A DNA stretch of 64,000 nucleotides, taken from positions 2,829,001 to 2,893,000 of the forward strand of contig NZ_LT629741.1 of NCBI RefSeq assembly GCF_900105135.1, read 5' to 3'. Each line of letters starts with the position of its first letter. The first letter of the stretch is position 1. The notes under the pieces are model-generated. The model ran no database searches, was not told the origin of the DNA, and was given only the letters and a program-made list of their open reading frames with translations. Origin of the DNA: Gramella sp. MAR_2010_147 (GTDB lineage Bacteria > Bacteroidota > Bacteroidia > Flavobacteriales > Flavobacteriaceae). Position numbers and translations under genes: made by a program. This document shows positions 1 to 8,102 of this stretch, one piece after another.

Positions 1-590
1 CTCAAAAGGTACTGAATGCAGTAGATCCCGATAAGGATGTAGATGGATTTCATCCCACTAATTTCGGGAAAATGGCGTTGGATATGACCAGTTTTATCCC
101 TGCGACACCCTTTGGAATTTTAGAACTTTTAGAGCGTTATGATATTCCTACCAAAGGAAAACATACCGTAGTGATTGGGAGAAGTTATATCGTAGGACGG
201 CCTATGAGTATTTTAATGGGAAGAAGTGGATTTCCTGGAAATTCTACTGTTACCTTAACACATGAATTTACCAAGAATATTACTCAGGTAACATCTCAGG
301 CAGATATTATCATTATAGCTGTTGGAATCCCTGATTTTCTAAAAGGTGAGATGATCAAGGATGATGCTGTAATCATCGATGTTGGAATTACCCGTGTTCC
401 AGATGATAATACTGAAAAAGGATACGTCATTAAAGGAGATGTAGATTTCGAGAATGTAAGTAAACGTGCCTCTTACATAACACCAGTTCCTGGTGGCGTG
501 GGACCAATGACGGTCTCGATGTTATTGAAGAATACTTTACTGGCCAGAGAAAGACATAAACATAGAGCTTCAGAAGCTTTGAAGAAATAA
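1..590 (+). CDS. folD: Methylenetetrahydrofolate dehydrogenase/cyclohydrolase FolD (5' truncated)
   Basis: Bifunctional cytosolic enzyme of one-carbon metabolism that interconverts 5,10-methylene-, methenyl- and 10-formyl-tetrahydrofolate using NADP. The reading frame is open from base 3 to the stop, so the gene begins before the window; about 195 C-terminal residues are present. Visible are the family stretch DGFHPTNFG, the substrate-proximal PATPFGI, the Rossmann-type VVIGRSYIVGRPM (GRS-x-x-VG-x-P signature) and the C-terminal PVPGGVGPMT signature. An internal ATG at 72 is not the true start, because the upstream codons encode conserved FolD sequence. A strong terminator follows directly. 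Identification is secure. Confidence 0.96.
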   Translation, partial: QKVLNAVDPDKDVDGFHPTNFGKMALDMTSFIPATPFGILELLERYDIPTKGKHTVVIGRSYIVGRPMSILMGRSGFPGNSTVTLTHEFTKNITQVTSQADIIIIAVGIPDFLKGEMIKDDAVIIDVGITRVPDDNTEKGYVIKGDVDFENVSKRASYITPVPGGVGPMTVSMLLKNTLLARERHKHRASEALKK

Positions 591-622
591 AAAGAGGGAG
601 TTTTTAACTCCCTCTTTTTATT
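591..622. terminator. Bidirectional intrinsic terminator
   Basis: A 12-bp perfect stem (591-602 with 606-617) with a 3-base loop is flanked by A-rich and T-rich tracts. It therefore works for folD on the plus strand and for the convergent DUF1232 gene on the minus strand. Confidence 0.9.
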
Positions 623-1036
623 TTATAAAGCGCCACTTGTATCGCCGTGCTCCAATTTCCAGTCCAGATAACTATGAATATCTGTTTGTATAAATCTCAG
701 GCCAAAAGTGATGATAGCCATATCATCTATATATCCGAGCCCCGGGATAAAATCTGGAATAATATCTAAAGGATTAAGCACGTATAAAAAGGAGAACGCA
801 ATGGTGGCAATTGTAAACCACGGCACTTTGGTATAAATACCTTTTCTGTAATCTTTAAGCATTCCATACATCACTTTAGCTAGCTCTGCATACTTCTGAA
901 GTACTCCCGAGTTATTAATCTTTTCATCAACCTCTTCTTTACTATTCATAGCGATGGTAACATCGTCATTGTCAATTTTCGTGATTTCAGATTTCACATA
1001 GTCTTCTTCTATTTCTTTTTTCCATTTTCCGAACAT
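623..1036 (-). CDS. YkvA/DUF1232 family membrane protein
   Basis: Protein of 137 residues. The C-terminal half carries the DUF1232 (YkvA-like) core: a hydrophobic segment around residues 72-90 followed by LNPLDIIPDFIPGLGYIDD, the hallmark of the family. The N-terminal 45 residues are charged and probably cytosolic. The function of the family is not established. It lies 16 bases downstream of the AI-2E-type permease gene on the same strand, so the two are probably co-transcribed. Family assignment is firm; no role can be stated. Confidence 0.88.
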   Translation of the reverse strand: MFGKWKKEIEEDYVKSEITKIDNDDVTIAMNSKEEVDEKINNSGVLQKYAELAKVMYGMLKDYRKGIYTKVPWFTIATIAFSFLYVLNPLDIIPDFIPGLGYIDDMAIITFGLRFIQTDIHSYLDWKLEHGDTSGAL

Positions 1037-1052
1037 ATCTTTTTATTTTTTG

Positions 1053-2072
1053 TTATAACCTGTGGTGTGAATTCCCATATTCTTTCTTGTAAATCTTCAG
1101 AATTAGAAGAAACAAAGAGATTAATAATGGGCCGAATATCAGTCCTATAAACCCGAAAAGAGGGACTCCTACAATAACCCCGAAAAGTGTTATTAGAGGA
1201 TGAACGCTCGCAAGTTTTTCGAGCACATATAGGCGTATAATATTATCTGTAGAGCCTACTACTACAAAACCGTAAATAAGTAACGCGATGGCCTGGAAAT
1301 CATTTCCCTGAGCAAATAACAAGATGCATGCAGGTAAAATTCCTATTGCAGTCCCTATAAAAGGGATCATAGAGCCAATTGCCGTAATTACGAACCAGAA
1401 AAACGGATCTGGGACACCAAATATTAAAAAACCGATCAGAGCAATAATTCCCTGAACGATCGCAACCAGTGGGATCCCTAGTGCATTTGATTTTACCAGT
1501 TGATTGCTTTCTTCTCCAATGATCCTAAGATTATCTTTGCCTAATGGAATATAAGTGATCATAGAATCCCGCATAGATTGACGATTGGTCAACATATAAT
1601 ATAGCATGAAGTACATAATACCAATAGCTATAATTGCATTAAAAGTGCCTCCCGCTAAATTTTGAAGATTGGAAGATACCCAATTAGTAATGGAGGTCGT
1701 GTCTATACTTGAGCTGATGCTAAATCCAATTTCTGCTTCAATATTATTTAACTGATCTTTTAGTGCTTTTAGTACTCTTTCAGAATTTGCAACAGCTTTT
1801 CCTATTTTGGAAGTTAGCATAATCGCAATTAGGGTAACGGGAATAAGGATCCCTACAAAAGAACCAGCCATAAGAAGAGAAGCCGCTAATGGTGGTCGCC
1901 AGCCTCTATTAACTAATTTCTTCATCCAGCCCTTTAATATCACGTATAAGGTTACCGCCCCCAGAACTCCAGAGAGATATGGCAAAGTTTCTCTTACAAT
2001 TAAGACCGTTAAAAAAAGCACGAGTAGCAGGACAAAAATTTGTCTGACTAAGGATGGTTTAAGTCTATCCAT
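1053..2072 (-). CDS. AI-2E/PerM family transporter (UPF0118)
   Basis: Inner-membrane protein of 339 residues with about eight hydrophobic segments arranged as in the PerM/UPF0118 family: two helices near the N-terminus, a polar linker of about 70 residues (roughly 85-140), then a cluster of C-terminal helices with the glycine/proline-rich FIGTAIGILPA and FGVIVGVPLFGFIGLIFGPLL. Members export small molecules or ions (E. coli TqsA, AI-2; sodium/proton antiport in some bacilli). The substrate here cannot be predicted. It sits in a leftward run with a VOC protein upstream and a DUF1232 protein downstream. Confidence 0.88.
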   Translation of the reverse strand: MDRLKPSLVRQIFVLLLVLFLTVLIVRETLPYLSGVLGAVTLYVILKGWMKKLVNRGWRPPLAASLLMAGSFVGILIPVTLIAIMLTSKIGKAVANSERVLKALKDQLNNIEAEIGFSISSSIDTTSITNWVSSNLQNLAGGTFNAIIAIGIMYFMLYYMLTNRQSMRDSMITYIPLGKDNLRIIGEESNQLVKSNALGIPLVAIVQGIIALIGFLIFGVPDPFFWFVITAIGSMIPFIGTAIGILPACILLFAQGNDFQAIALLIYGFVVVGSTDNIIRLYVLEKLASVHPLITLFGVIVGVPLFGFIGLIFGPLLISLFLLILKIYKKEYGNSHHRL

Positions 2073-2105
2073 TTTTTGGCTGGTTGGTTTGTAAACTTAA
2101 AAAAA

Positions 2106-2528
2106 CTATACGGCAAAAAGCTGATCCATATTTTTGAAAGCTTTGAATTCTAAAGCATTTCCGCAGGGATCCTTAAAAAACATCGTTGCTTGTTCGCCCG
2201 GCTTTCCTTCAAATCGAATATAGGGTTCTATCACAAAATCAACATTTTTACTCTTTAATAACTTCGCAAATTCCTGAAATACATCCCATTGTAATACAAC
2301 ACCAAAATGTGGTACCGGTACCTCTTTTCCATCTACAGGATTTGATGTTGCGGCCTTAGTTTCTTGAGGATCCTGGTAATGAATCACCAGTTGATGACCA
2401 AAGAAGTTGAAATCAACCCAATGATCGCTACTGCGACCTTCGCCACAACCAAGGGTCTCTTTATAGAATTTTCTACATTTCTGAAGGTCGGAAACAGGGA
2501 TGGCAAGGTGAAATGGTTGTACTTTCAT
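2106..2528 (-). CDS. VOC family (glyoxalase/bleomycin resistance fold) protein
   Basis: About 140 residues with the paired beta-alpha-beta-beta-beta modules of the vicinal oxygen chelate superfamily: an N-terminal [17 protein letters not shown], then HFGVVLQWD in mid-protein and [16 protein letters not shown] at the C-terminus. Candidate metal ligands are the His of FHLAI, the His of HFGVV and the Glu of ALEFK. The start is placed at the internal Met giving [11 protein letters not shown], because the upstream eight residues are outside the conserved domain. Substrate unknown. Confidence 0.85.
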   Translation of the reverse strand: MKVQPFHLAIPVSDLQKCRKFYKETLGCGEGRSSDHWVDFNFFGHQLVIHYQDPQETKAATSNPVDGKEVPVPHFGVVLQWDVFQEFAKLLKSKNVDFVIEPYIRFEGKPGEQATMFFKDPCGNALEFKAFKNMDQLFAV

Positions 2529-2641
2529 GCTGTAAATATTAATTCTGGACACTATTAAAGATAAGATAATCGATCTTATTCAAGAATCTAAAATTAACAA
2601 GAACTATGTACAAATACTCAAGCTTACGAGCTAATTCTCTG

Positions 2642-3442
2642 TTAAGATTTAGACTTGCGAGGTCTTTTCCCTTTTCGTGAAGTTGGTTTAATAGGAGTTT
2701 CAATTTTAGAACCTTCTTCAGTTTTGGTAGATTCACCGGTTAGACCATTAATGGTTTTTAATTCATCTGGAGTTAAATCCCGCCATTGTCCTACAGGTAT
2801 ATCAAGAGAAACATTCATGATTCGTACTCTTTTCAGGGCGGTAACTTCATAGTCTAAATATTCACACATTCGGCGAATTTGCCGGTTTAGTCCCTGAGTT
2901 AAGATAATTCTGAAGGAATGATGACCAAGCTTTTCTACTTCGCAGTCCCGGGTTACCGTATCCAGGATGGGAATTCCCGACGACATTTTTTTTATGAAAT
3001 CTGAAGTGATCGGTTTATTCACAGAAACTACGTATTCCTTTTCATGATTGTTCCTGGCCCGAAGAATTTTATTCACAATATCACCATCGTTGGTCAGAAA
3101 AATAAGGCCTTCACTAGGTTTGTCAAGTCGGCCAATAGGGAAAATTCGTTTAGGATAATTTATGTAATCTATAATATTGTCCTTTTCCACCCGGGTATCG
3201 GTGGTGCAAACGATACCAACAGGTTTGTTGAAAGCGATGTACACATTAGGTTCTTTCAGTTCTTCTTTGGAAACAGGTTTGCCGTCTACTTTTACAAGAT
3301 CGCCCGGAGTTACTTTAGTTCCCATTTCGGGAACCTTGTCGTTAATGGTAATCCTGCCCTGATCTATAAGTTTATCGGCTGCTCTTCTGGAGCAATAACC
3401 TAACTGACTTAAATACTTGTTGATGCGTACTTCTTCTGCCAT
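2642..3442 (-). CDS. rluF: Pseudouridine synthase, RluF-like (RsuA/RluB/E/F family)
   Basis: RNA pseudouridine synthase of 266 residues. It has an N-terminal S4 RNA-binding domain (residues 1-60, with [16 protein letters not shown]) and then a catalytic domain with the RsuA-family motif [17 protein letters not shown], whose Asp is the presumed nucleophile. [18 protein letters not shown] is the usual C-terminal family signature. A lysine/arginine-rich tail ends the protein. In E. coli RluF modifies 23S rRNA U2604; the exact site here is inferred from overall similarity. The start at 3442 is preferred over an ORF extension to 3526, because a -7 element lies at 3460-3467 and would exclude the longer form. 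Confidence 0.88.
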   Translation of the reverse strand: MAEEVRINKYLSQLGYCSRRAADKLIDQGRITINDKVPEMGTKVTPGDLVKVDGKPVSKEELKEPNVYIAFNKPVGIVCTTDTRVEKDNIIDYINYPKRIFPIGRLDKPSEGLIFLTNDGDIVNKILRARNNHEKEYVVSVNKPITSDFIKKMSSGIPILDTVTRDCEVEKLGHHSFRIILTQGLNRQIRRMCEYLDYEVTALKRVRIMNVSLDIPVGQWRDLTPDELKTINGLTGESTKTEEGSKIETPIKPTSRKGKRPRKSKS

Positions 3443-3459
3443 AAAATCTATTCTCCTGC

Positions 3460-3467
3460 AAAGATAC
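3460..3467 (-). promoter_or_regulatory. Bacteroidota -7 element of the RluF-like gene
   Basis: Read on the minus strand this is TATCTTTG, a match to the TAnnTTTG -7 consensus, 17 bases upstream of the chosen start codon. It implies a very short leader. No good -33 TTG is visible at the usual distance. Confidence 0.45.
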
Positions 3468-3524
3468 GGGATAAGAATTTTAGGACCGAAACTGAAAAAA
3501 GATAAAATTTTCAAAACCTCAGGC

Positions 3525-3548
3525 AACCTTTTGTAACTTTCACACGTC
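3525..3548 (+). promoter_or_regulatory. Putative ECF-sigma-dependent promoter
   Basis: GGCAAC (AAC at 3525-3527), a 17-base spacer and CGTC (3545-3548) resemble the AAC / CGTC architecture of ECF promoters. It sits just before an ECF sigma gene, as expected for autoregulation. Transcription would begin near 3555, about a dozen bases before the start codon. Confidence 0.5.
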
Positions 3549-3567
3549 TATATAAATAGAAGACCTT

Positions 3568-4140
3568 GTGAAAATGGTGAAAGTTATACAGCTTTTTAAA
3601 AATGAATCCTCTTTGATCAAAAGAGCATCCTCGGGAAATCGAGATGCGCAGCAAAGAATTTATGAGATTCATGCACCAAAGATGCTAAGCATTTGCAGAC
3701 AGTATATCAAGGATATACATCATGCTGAGGACGCAATGCTGAATGGGTTTTTTAAGGTATTCTCACATCTGAAGGATTTTAAGGAAGAAGGTAGTTTTGA
3801 AGGTTGGATACGAAAGATCATGGTTCGAGAATCCATTTCTTTCTTAAGACAGCATAAGAAACTGGAATTTCAGGAAGACCTTGGGCAGGAAACGCCAGAG
3901 GTTTTCAATAATATAAAATCTGAAATGGATGTGGCCGATATTCAGGCTTTAATAGACGCATTGCCCGAGGGTTATAAAATGGTGTTTGTTCTGTATGCGG
4001 TGGAAGGTTACAAGCATTCTGAAATAGCAAAAATGCTTGACATAAATGAGGGGACTTCGAAATCCCAGTTATTTAAAGCACGAAAAATGCTTCAGGAAAA
4101 ATTAAAAACAAATAATTCATCAGTTTATGGCACCAATTAA
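3568..4140 (+). CDS. ECF-type RNA polymerase sigma factor
   Basis: Alternative sigma factor of 190 residues with region 2 (about 20-90, including HAEDAMLNGFFKVFSHL and FEGWIRKIM) and region 4 (about 125-180, with the helix-turn-helix GYKHSEIAKMLDINEGTSKS). It lacks region 3, as expected for the ECF group. The start is GTG at 3568; an ATG at 3574 is equally possible. The gene overlaps the next one by 14 bases, a sign of translational coupling to a membrane partner that may regulate it. The upstream ECF-type promoter suggests autoregulation. The regulon is unknown. Confidence 0.92.
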   Translation: MKMVKVIQLFKNESSLIKRASSGNRDAQQRIYEIHAPKMLSICRQYIKDIHHAEDAMLNGFFKVFSHLKDFKEEGSFEGWIRKIMVRESISFLRQHKKLEFQEDLGQETPEVFNNIKSEMDVADIQALIDALPEGYKMVFVLYAVEGYKHSEIAKMLDINEGTSKSQLFKARKMLQEKLKTNNSSVYGTN

Positions 4141-4897
4141 ATTTGAAGAACATATAAAAGAGAAGCTGGATGAAAGAGAAATTCAGCCTTCAGCAGAAAG
4201 CTGGGAAAAATTAGATTCCAGACTAAATAGGCCTGAAAAAAGCTCCGGAAGAAAAGTCTGGATCCCATCTATTGCTGCGATCATGCTACTTTTAATTGCC
4301 AGCCTGTTGTTTGTTAATCAGCAAGAGCAGAAATCAGCTCCAGTGGTAGAAACTCCTGCGGAGGAAAAAATTCAGAAGAAATCCAAAGAAAGTCAGTTCG
4401 AAGAGCCGATAGAATTAGCTTCCGAAGAAACTAGTATTGACGCTCGTTCAGAAAGTGAGAAAATAGTTCGTAATACCGCTGAAAAATTTGTGAATCCACA
4501 GAGGAATCAGAGCGCACCAAAAACAACGCTAGCCTCAAATCCTGTTCAAAAACGAGATGTTCTAATGCCTGTTTCCATCGAAAATATTTCCGAGGAGGTG
4601 GTGGTAGAAGTCGATCTATCTTTAAAAGTACAGGAGCTTCTGGCGAGTATTTCTAAAGCTGAAAAAAAATCTGGCAAAAGAATTACAGAAAGTGAAGTTG
4701 ATGCATTACTTGCAGAAGCAGTAAAGGAAATAAGTAAAAATACTCCTGAAAAGTATTCCGGAAATTTTGTAGATGCAGAAAATCTTTTAGCCGACGTGGA
4801 ATATGATGTAGATCAATCTTTTAGAAAAGAAGTATTCGAATTTCTGAAAGAAGAATTCAAAAAAGCAAGAACAGCAGTTGCAACCCGAAACGATTAA
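4127..4897 (+). CDS. Membrane-anchored protein coupled to ECF sigma factor (possible anti-sigma)
   Basis: Protein of 256 residues. The first 40 residues form a polar cytosolic segment (FEEHIKEKLDEREIQPSAESWEKL). A single transmembrane helix follows at about 45-63, then a long Glu/Lys-rich, probably periplasmic region with predicted coiled-coil character around 165-235. Its 14-base overlap with the sigma gene and its topology (short cytosolic part, one helix, outside domain) fit an anti-sigma or sigma-partner role. No canonical zinc-binding anti-sigma motif is present, so the function is inference from context. Confidence 0.6.
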   Translation: MAPIKFEEHIKEKLDEREIQPSAESWEKLDSRLNRPEKSSGRKVWIPSIAAIMLLLIASLLFVNQQEQKSAPVVETPAEEKIQKKSKESQFEEPIELASEETSIDARSESEKIVRNTAEKFVNPQRNQSAPKTTLASNPVQKRDVLMPVSIENISEEVVVEVDLSLKVQELLASISKAEKKSGKRITESEVDALLAEAVKEISKNTPEKYSGNFVDAENLLADVEYDVDQSFRKEVFEFLKEEFKKARTAVATRND

Positions 4898-5000
4898 TTA
4901 ATAAACTTAATATTCATCATCCCGAAAGGGTCATTCATCAATCATTTTGATAAGGAGGGCTTTTGCCTGAATTTGATAAAACTAAAAACTATCCAAGATC

Positions 5001-6047
5001 ATGAAAACAATCATTATTTACCTCACACTAGCATTATTTTCCCTGATAGCCCCTACAGGTTATAGCCAGGAAACCGAAAATTTACCTCAGGAGAAAAATT
5101 CGGAGAGGATATTTGAAAAGAAAAAACAAGAGATAATTTCAGAAGAAAAGGAAAAGCTGAAAGCCAAGGTAGAGATGTACAATGCGCAATTAGAAAACAA
5201 AGTGATTACGCAGGATGAAGCAGAAAGGTTAAAGAAAGAAGCAGCAGTCTTACATGCTAAGAATATAGAAAATCGACTGGCTATTCTTGAAAATGAGTTT
5301 GAACTAAAGGAACGCAATGAAGGAGATGGTAACATGGTTTCCATCGAATTGGGGGCCGATGGAAAAGTTCTGAAGGTAAACTCTACCGAAAGGGACAGAA
5401 AATATGATAACAGAACCACCAGCGATCTTGTTCTGGCTGCAGGTTTTAATAATGCACTTTCTGATGGGCAGTCTTTAAATGATTCTGACTTTAAAATTGG
5501 AGGCAGCCGTTTCTTTGAAATTGGATGGGCATGGAAAACGAGGGTTTTCGATAATTCTAACTGGTTAAGACTTAAATATGGTTTTTCATTCCAGTTTAAC
5601 GGATTGAAACCTACAGATAATCGATATTTCGTAGAAGATGGTGCCCTTACCGAGCTTCAGGAATTTGAATATGATCTGGATAAGTCAAAATTCAGAATGG
5701 ATAACCTTGTAGTTCCCGTGCATTTTGAGTTCGGGCCTTCTACCAAAACTGAAACTTCTAAAACTATTCGCTATAATGCCGACGGAAAAATAAAATTAGG
5801 TCTTGGGGGATATGCCGGTTTTAATATTGGAGAACGTCAAAAGTTGAAATATAAGATTGACGGTGACAAACAAAAAGATAAGCTAAAGGGAGGGTACAAT
5901 ACGAATGATTTTGTCTACGGGCTTAGTGGATACCTGGGCTGGGGAGGCGCTACCCTTTATGCTAAATACGACCTGAATCCTATATTTCAAGACCCAAATA
6001 TAGAACTACATAATTTTTCTCTGGGTCTTAGGTTTGATGTTGATTAA
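5001..6047 (+). CDS. Outer-membrane beta-barrel protein with N-terminal coiled coil
   Basis: 348 residues. A Sec signal peptide ends near residue 22 (APTGYSQ). Residues 30-100 are a charged, heptad-like helix (many E/K/L, probable coiled coil). From about 115 onward the sequence alternates aromatic and polar residues as in a beta-barrel and ends in the aromatic-rich NFSLGLRFDVD, with a C-terminal strand typical of outer-membrane proteins. It follows the sigma/anti-sigma-like pair in the same direction after 103 bases and is a plausible target or sensor of that system. No specific family recognised. Confidence 0.65.
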   Translation: MKTIIIYLTLALFSLIAPTGYSQETENLPQEKNSERIFEKKKQEIISEEKEKLKAKVEMYNAQLENKVITQDEAERLKKEAAVLHAKNIENRLAILENEFELKERNEGDGNMVSIELGADGKVLKVNSTERDRKYDNRTTSDLVLAAGFNNALSDGQSLNDSDFKIGGSRFFEIGWAWKTRVFDNSNWLRLKYGFSFQFNGLKPTDNRYFVEDGALTELQEFEYDLDKSKFRMDNLVVPVHFEFGPSTKTETSKTIRYNADGKIKLGLGGYAGFNIGERQKLKYKIDGDKQKDKLKGGYNTNDFVYGLSGYLGWGGATLYAKYDLNPIFQDPNIELHNFSLGLRFDVD

Positions 6048-6070
6048 TTAGCCAATATAGTTTAGTTTTG
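6043..6070 (+). promoter_or_regulatory. Promoter candidate upstream of dnaG, overlapping a terminator
   Basis: A -33 TTG (6040-6042), a 20-base spacer and TAGTTTTG (6063-6070) match the Bacteroidota consensus. Initiation would fall near 6077, inside the left arm of the downstream terminator hairpin. Confidence 0.45.
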
Positions 6071-6071
6071 C

Positions 6072-6116
6072 AGGGCTTTAAATTTGATAAATCATTTTTA
6101 AAGCCCTTTCTTTTTT
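6072..6116 (+). terminator. Intrinsic terminator after the beta-barrel gene
   Basis: Arms 6072-6082 and 6097-6107 pair perfectly (11 bp, AGGGCTTTAAA), with a 14-base loop and a T-rich tract to 6116. It separates the sigma-factor cluster from dnaG. Confidence 0.85.
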
Positions 6117-6146
6117 AGTAATTTCCGAATAAATATTCTCACTGAA

Positions 6147-8102
6147 TTGATCTCTAGAACTACCATAGATAATGTATTTGAAACCGCCCGGGTAGAGGAG
6201 GTAATTGGTGATTTTGTTCAGTTAAAGAGGTCTGGGAGTAATTTGAAAGGATTAAGTCCTTTTACCGATGAGCGTTCTCCCAGTTTTATGGTTTCTCCTG
6301 TGAAGCAGATCTGGAAAGATTTCAGTAGTGGTAAAGGAGGAAATGTGGTGGCTTTCTTGATGGAACATGAGCATTTCAATTACCCTGAAGCCATTAAATA
6401 CCTCGCTAAGAAATACGGGATAGAGATCGAGGAAACGGAGCAAAGCGATGAACAGAAGGAACAGGCGAATGAGAGGGAAAGCATGTACCTCGTTTCAGAA
6501 TATGCAAATGAGTTCTTTCAGAAGAGAATGCATGAAACCGATGAAGGAAAAGCTATTGGTTTAAGCTATTTTAAGGAACGTGGTTTTACTTCTGAAACTA
6601 TTAAAAAGTTCGATCTTGGTTATTCTCCTGATGATTGGGAGGTATTCACTAAAACGGCTCTTGAAGATGGTTACAAGCTGGAATATCTTGAGAAAACGGG
6701 CCTCACCATTGTAAAGGAAGATAAACGATTTGACAGGTTTAAAGGACGGGTAATGTTCCCAATCCACTCCATGTCTGGCCGGGTACTGGGTTTTGGAGGT
6801 AGAATTCTTTCAAACACTAAAAAAGCTGCAAAATATCTCAACTCTCCAGAGAGTGATATTTATCATAAAAGCAAAGTCCTTTACGGAATATACTATGCAA
6901 AGCAGGCAATCGCCAAGGAAGATAATTGCTACCTGGTAGAAGGATATACTGATGTGATCCAGTTTCATCAAAGTGGAATTGAGAATACTGTTTCATCTTC
7001 AGGAACTGCATTAACCCCAGAGCAGATTAGACTTATTAACAGGTTAACAAAGAATATCACTGTACTTTTTGATGGGGATGCTGCGGGAACCAGGGCTTCT
7101 CTGCGCGGGATAGATCTTATACTGGAGCAGGGGATGAATGTGAAAGTTTGTCCGTTTCCGGAGGGCGAAGACCCTGATAGTTTTGCCCGGTCTAATTCAG
7201 AAGATGAATTACGTGAATTCCTGGAAGAGAATTCTTATGATTTCATTACCTACAAGGCTTCCTTGCTTATGGATGAAGCTAAGAACGATCCGGTTAAAAA
7301 AGCAGGCCTCATCAGGGATATGGTGAATAGTATTGCTAAAATTCCTGATAATATCCAGCGGGAAGTTTATTTACAGGAATGCTCCAGGATCATGGATATT
7401 TCTGAAGATGTGCTCTATGCTACACTGGCTCAGATCGAAAATAAAGGTTCCGGTTCTTCCAGCCAGCCCAAGAAAAAGAAAATGGAGGTGGTCAAGGAAG
7501 AGTCGGCTGCCAAAACCAAAGTAGATCCTTTATACGAACTGGAAAGAAAGATCATTAGTCTTCTTGTTCTTTATGGACGGGAAGAAGGTGAATTTCACGA
7601 TATGCTCTTAAAACAAAATGATCAGGGCGAAATGATCTATGAGTCAGAAATTCAGGAATCAAAAGTATTTGAGAAGATATTTTTAGATCTTCAGGAAGAT
7701 GAGATAGAATTTACGAATGAAGATTTTAAAAAATTATTTCTACTTCTTATAGAAAAATTGAATAGCGAAGATGAGTTTGGGGTAGAGATGATCATTAACG
7801 ATATTGAAGAATCTCAGGCAATAAAGTTAACAGATATCCTTATGGAGGAAGAGCAGTACGAATTGCACGATTGGGATAGACATGATATTCCTGTAAAAAC
7901 GAAAGATCAGGGGATTTCTCAATATGTGACACAAACAATTCTCTCCCTTAGAAGGCACCTGGTTGGTAGAAAGATAAGCGAACTTCTGGAAGAAATGAAA
8001 GAGGTTGATTCTGAGATCGATAGAACTGAAAAGATTCAGGAAATAATGAGCTATACCAGCTTAAGTACTATTATATCTGACAGACTAGGCCGGGTTATGT
8101 AG
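6147..8102 (+). CDS. dnaG: DNA primase DnaG, zinc-ligand-less
   Basis: Synthesises RNA primers for replication. The protein has 651 residues: an N-terminal CHC2-type domain (1-100), the catalytic core with TOPRIM motifs (EGYTD near residue 268; DGDAAG near 311) and a C-terminal helicase-binding region (about 440-651). The start is TTG at 6147; the resulting MISRTTIDNVFE matches family N-termini. The four zinc ligands expected at C-x2-H-x17-C-x2-C are Ser37, Thr40, Asp58 and Ser61 here, at exactly the canonical spacing, so the fold is kept but zinc cannot be bound. I recall the same loss in other Flavobacteriaceae primases. The gene ends convergently with, and overlaps by 8 bases, the response regulator gene. 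Confidence 0.96.
   Translation: MISRTTIDNVFETARVEEVIGDFVQLKRSGSNLKGLSPFTDERSPSFMVSPVKQIWKDFSSGKGGNVVAFLMEHEHFNYPEAIKYLAKKYGIEIEETEQSDEQKEQANERESMYLVSEYANEFFQKRMHETDEGKAIGLSYFKERGFTSETIKKFDLGYSPDDWEVFTKTALEDGYKLEYLEKTGLTIVKEDKRFDRFKGRVMFPIHSMSGRVLGFGGRILSNTKKAAKYLNSPESDIYHKSKVLYGIYYAKQAIAKEDNCYLVEGYTDVIQFHQSGIENTVSSSGTALTPEQIRLINRLTKNITVLFDGDAAGTRASLRGIDLILEQGMNVKVCPFPEGEDPDSFARSNSEDELREFLEENSYDFITYKASLLMDEAKNDPVKKAGLIRDMVNSIAKIPDNIQREVYLQECSRIMDISEDVLYATLAQIENKGSGSSSQPKKKKMEVVKEESAAKTKVDPLYELERKIISLLVLYGREEGEFHDMLLKQNDQGEMIYESEIQESKVFEKIFLDLQEDEIEFTNEDFKKLFLLLIEKLNSEDEFGVEMIINDIEESQAIKLTDILMEEEQYELHDWDRHDIPVKTKDQGISQYVTQTILSLRRHLVGRKISELLEEMKEVDSEIDRTEKIQEIMSYTSLSTIISDRLGRVM

Noticed and set aside
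2539..2736. Small minus-strand ORF of 65 codons overlapping the RluF-like gene end
   Set aside because: Overlaps the conserved gene in another frame, is AT-rich and shows no domain.
4921..4930. CCCGAAAGGG hairpin before the beta-barrel gene
   Set aside because: Only a 3-bp stem with no T tract; too weak to call a terminator or riboswitch.
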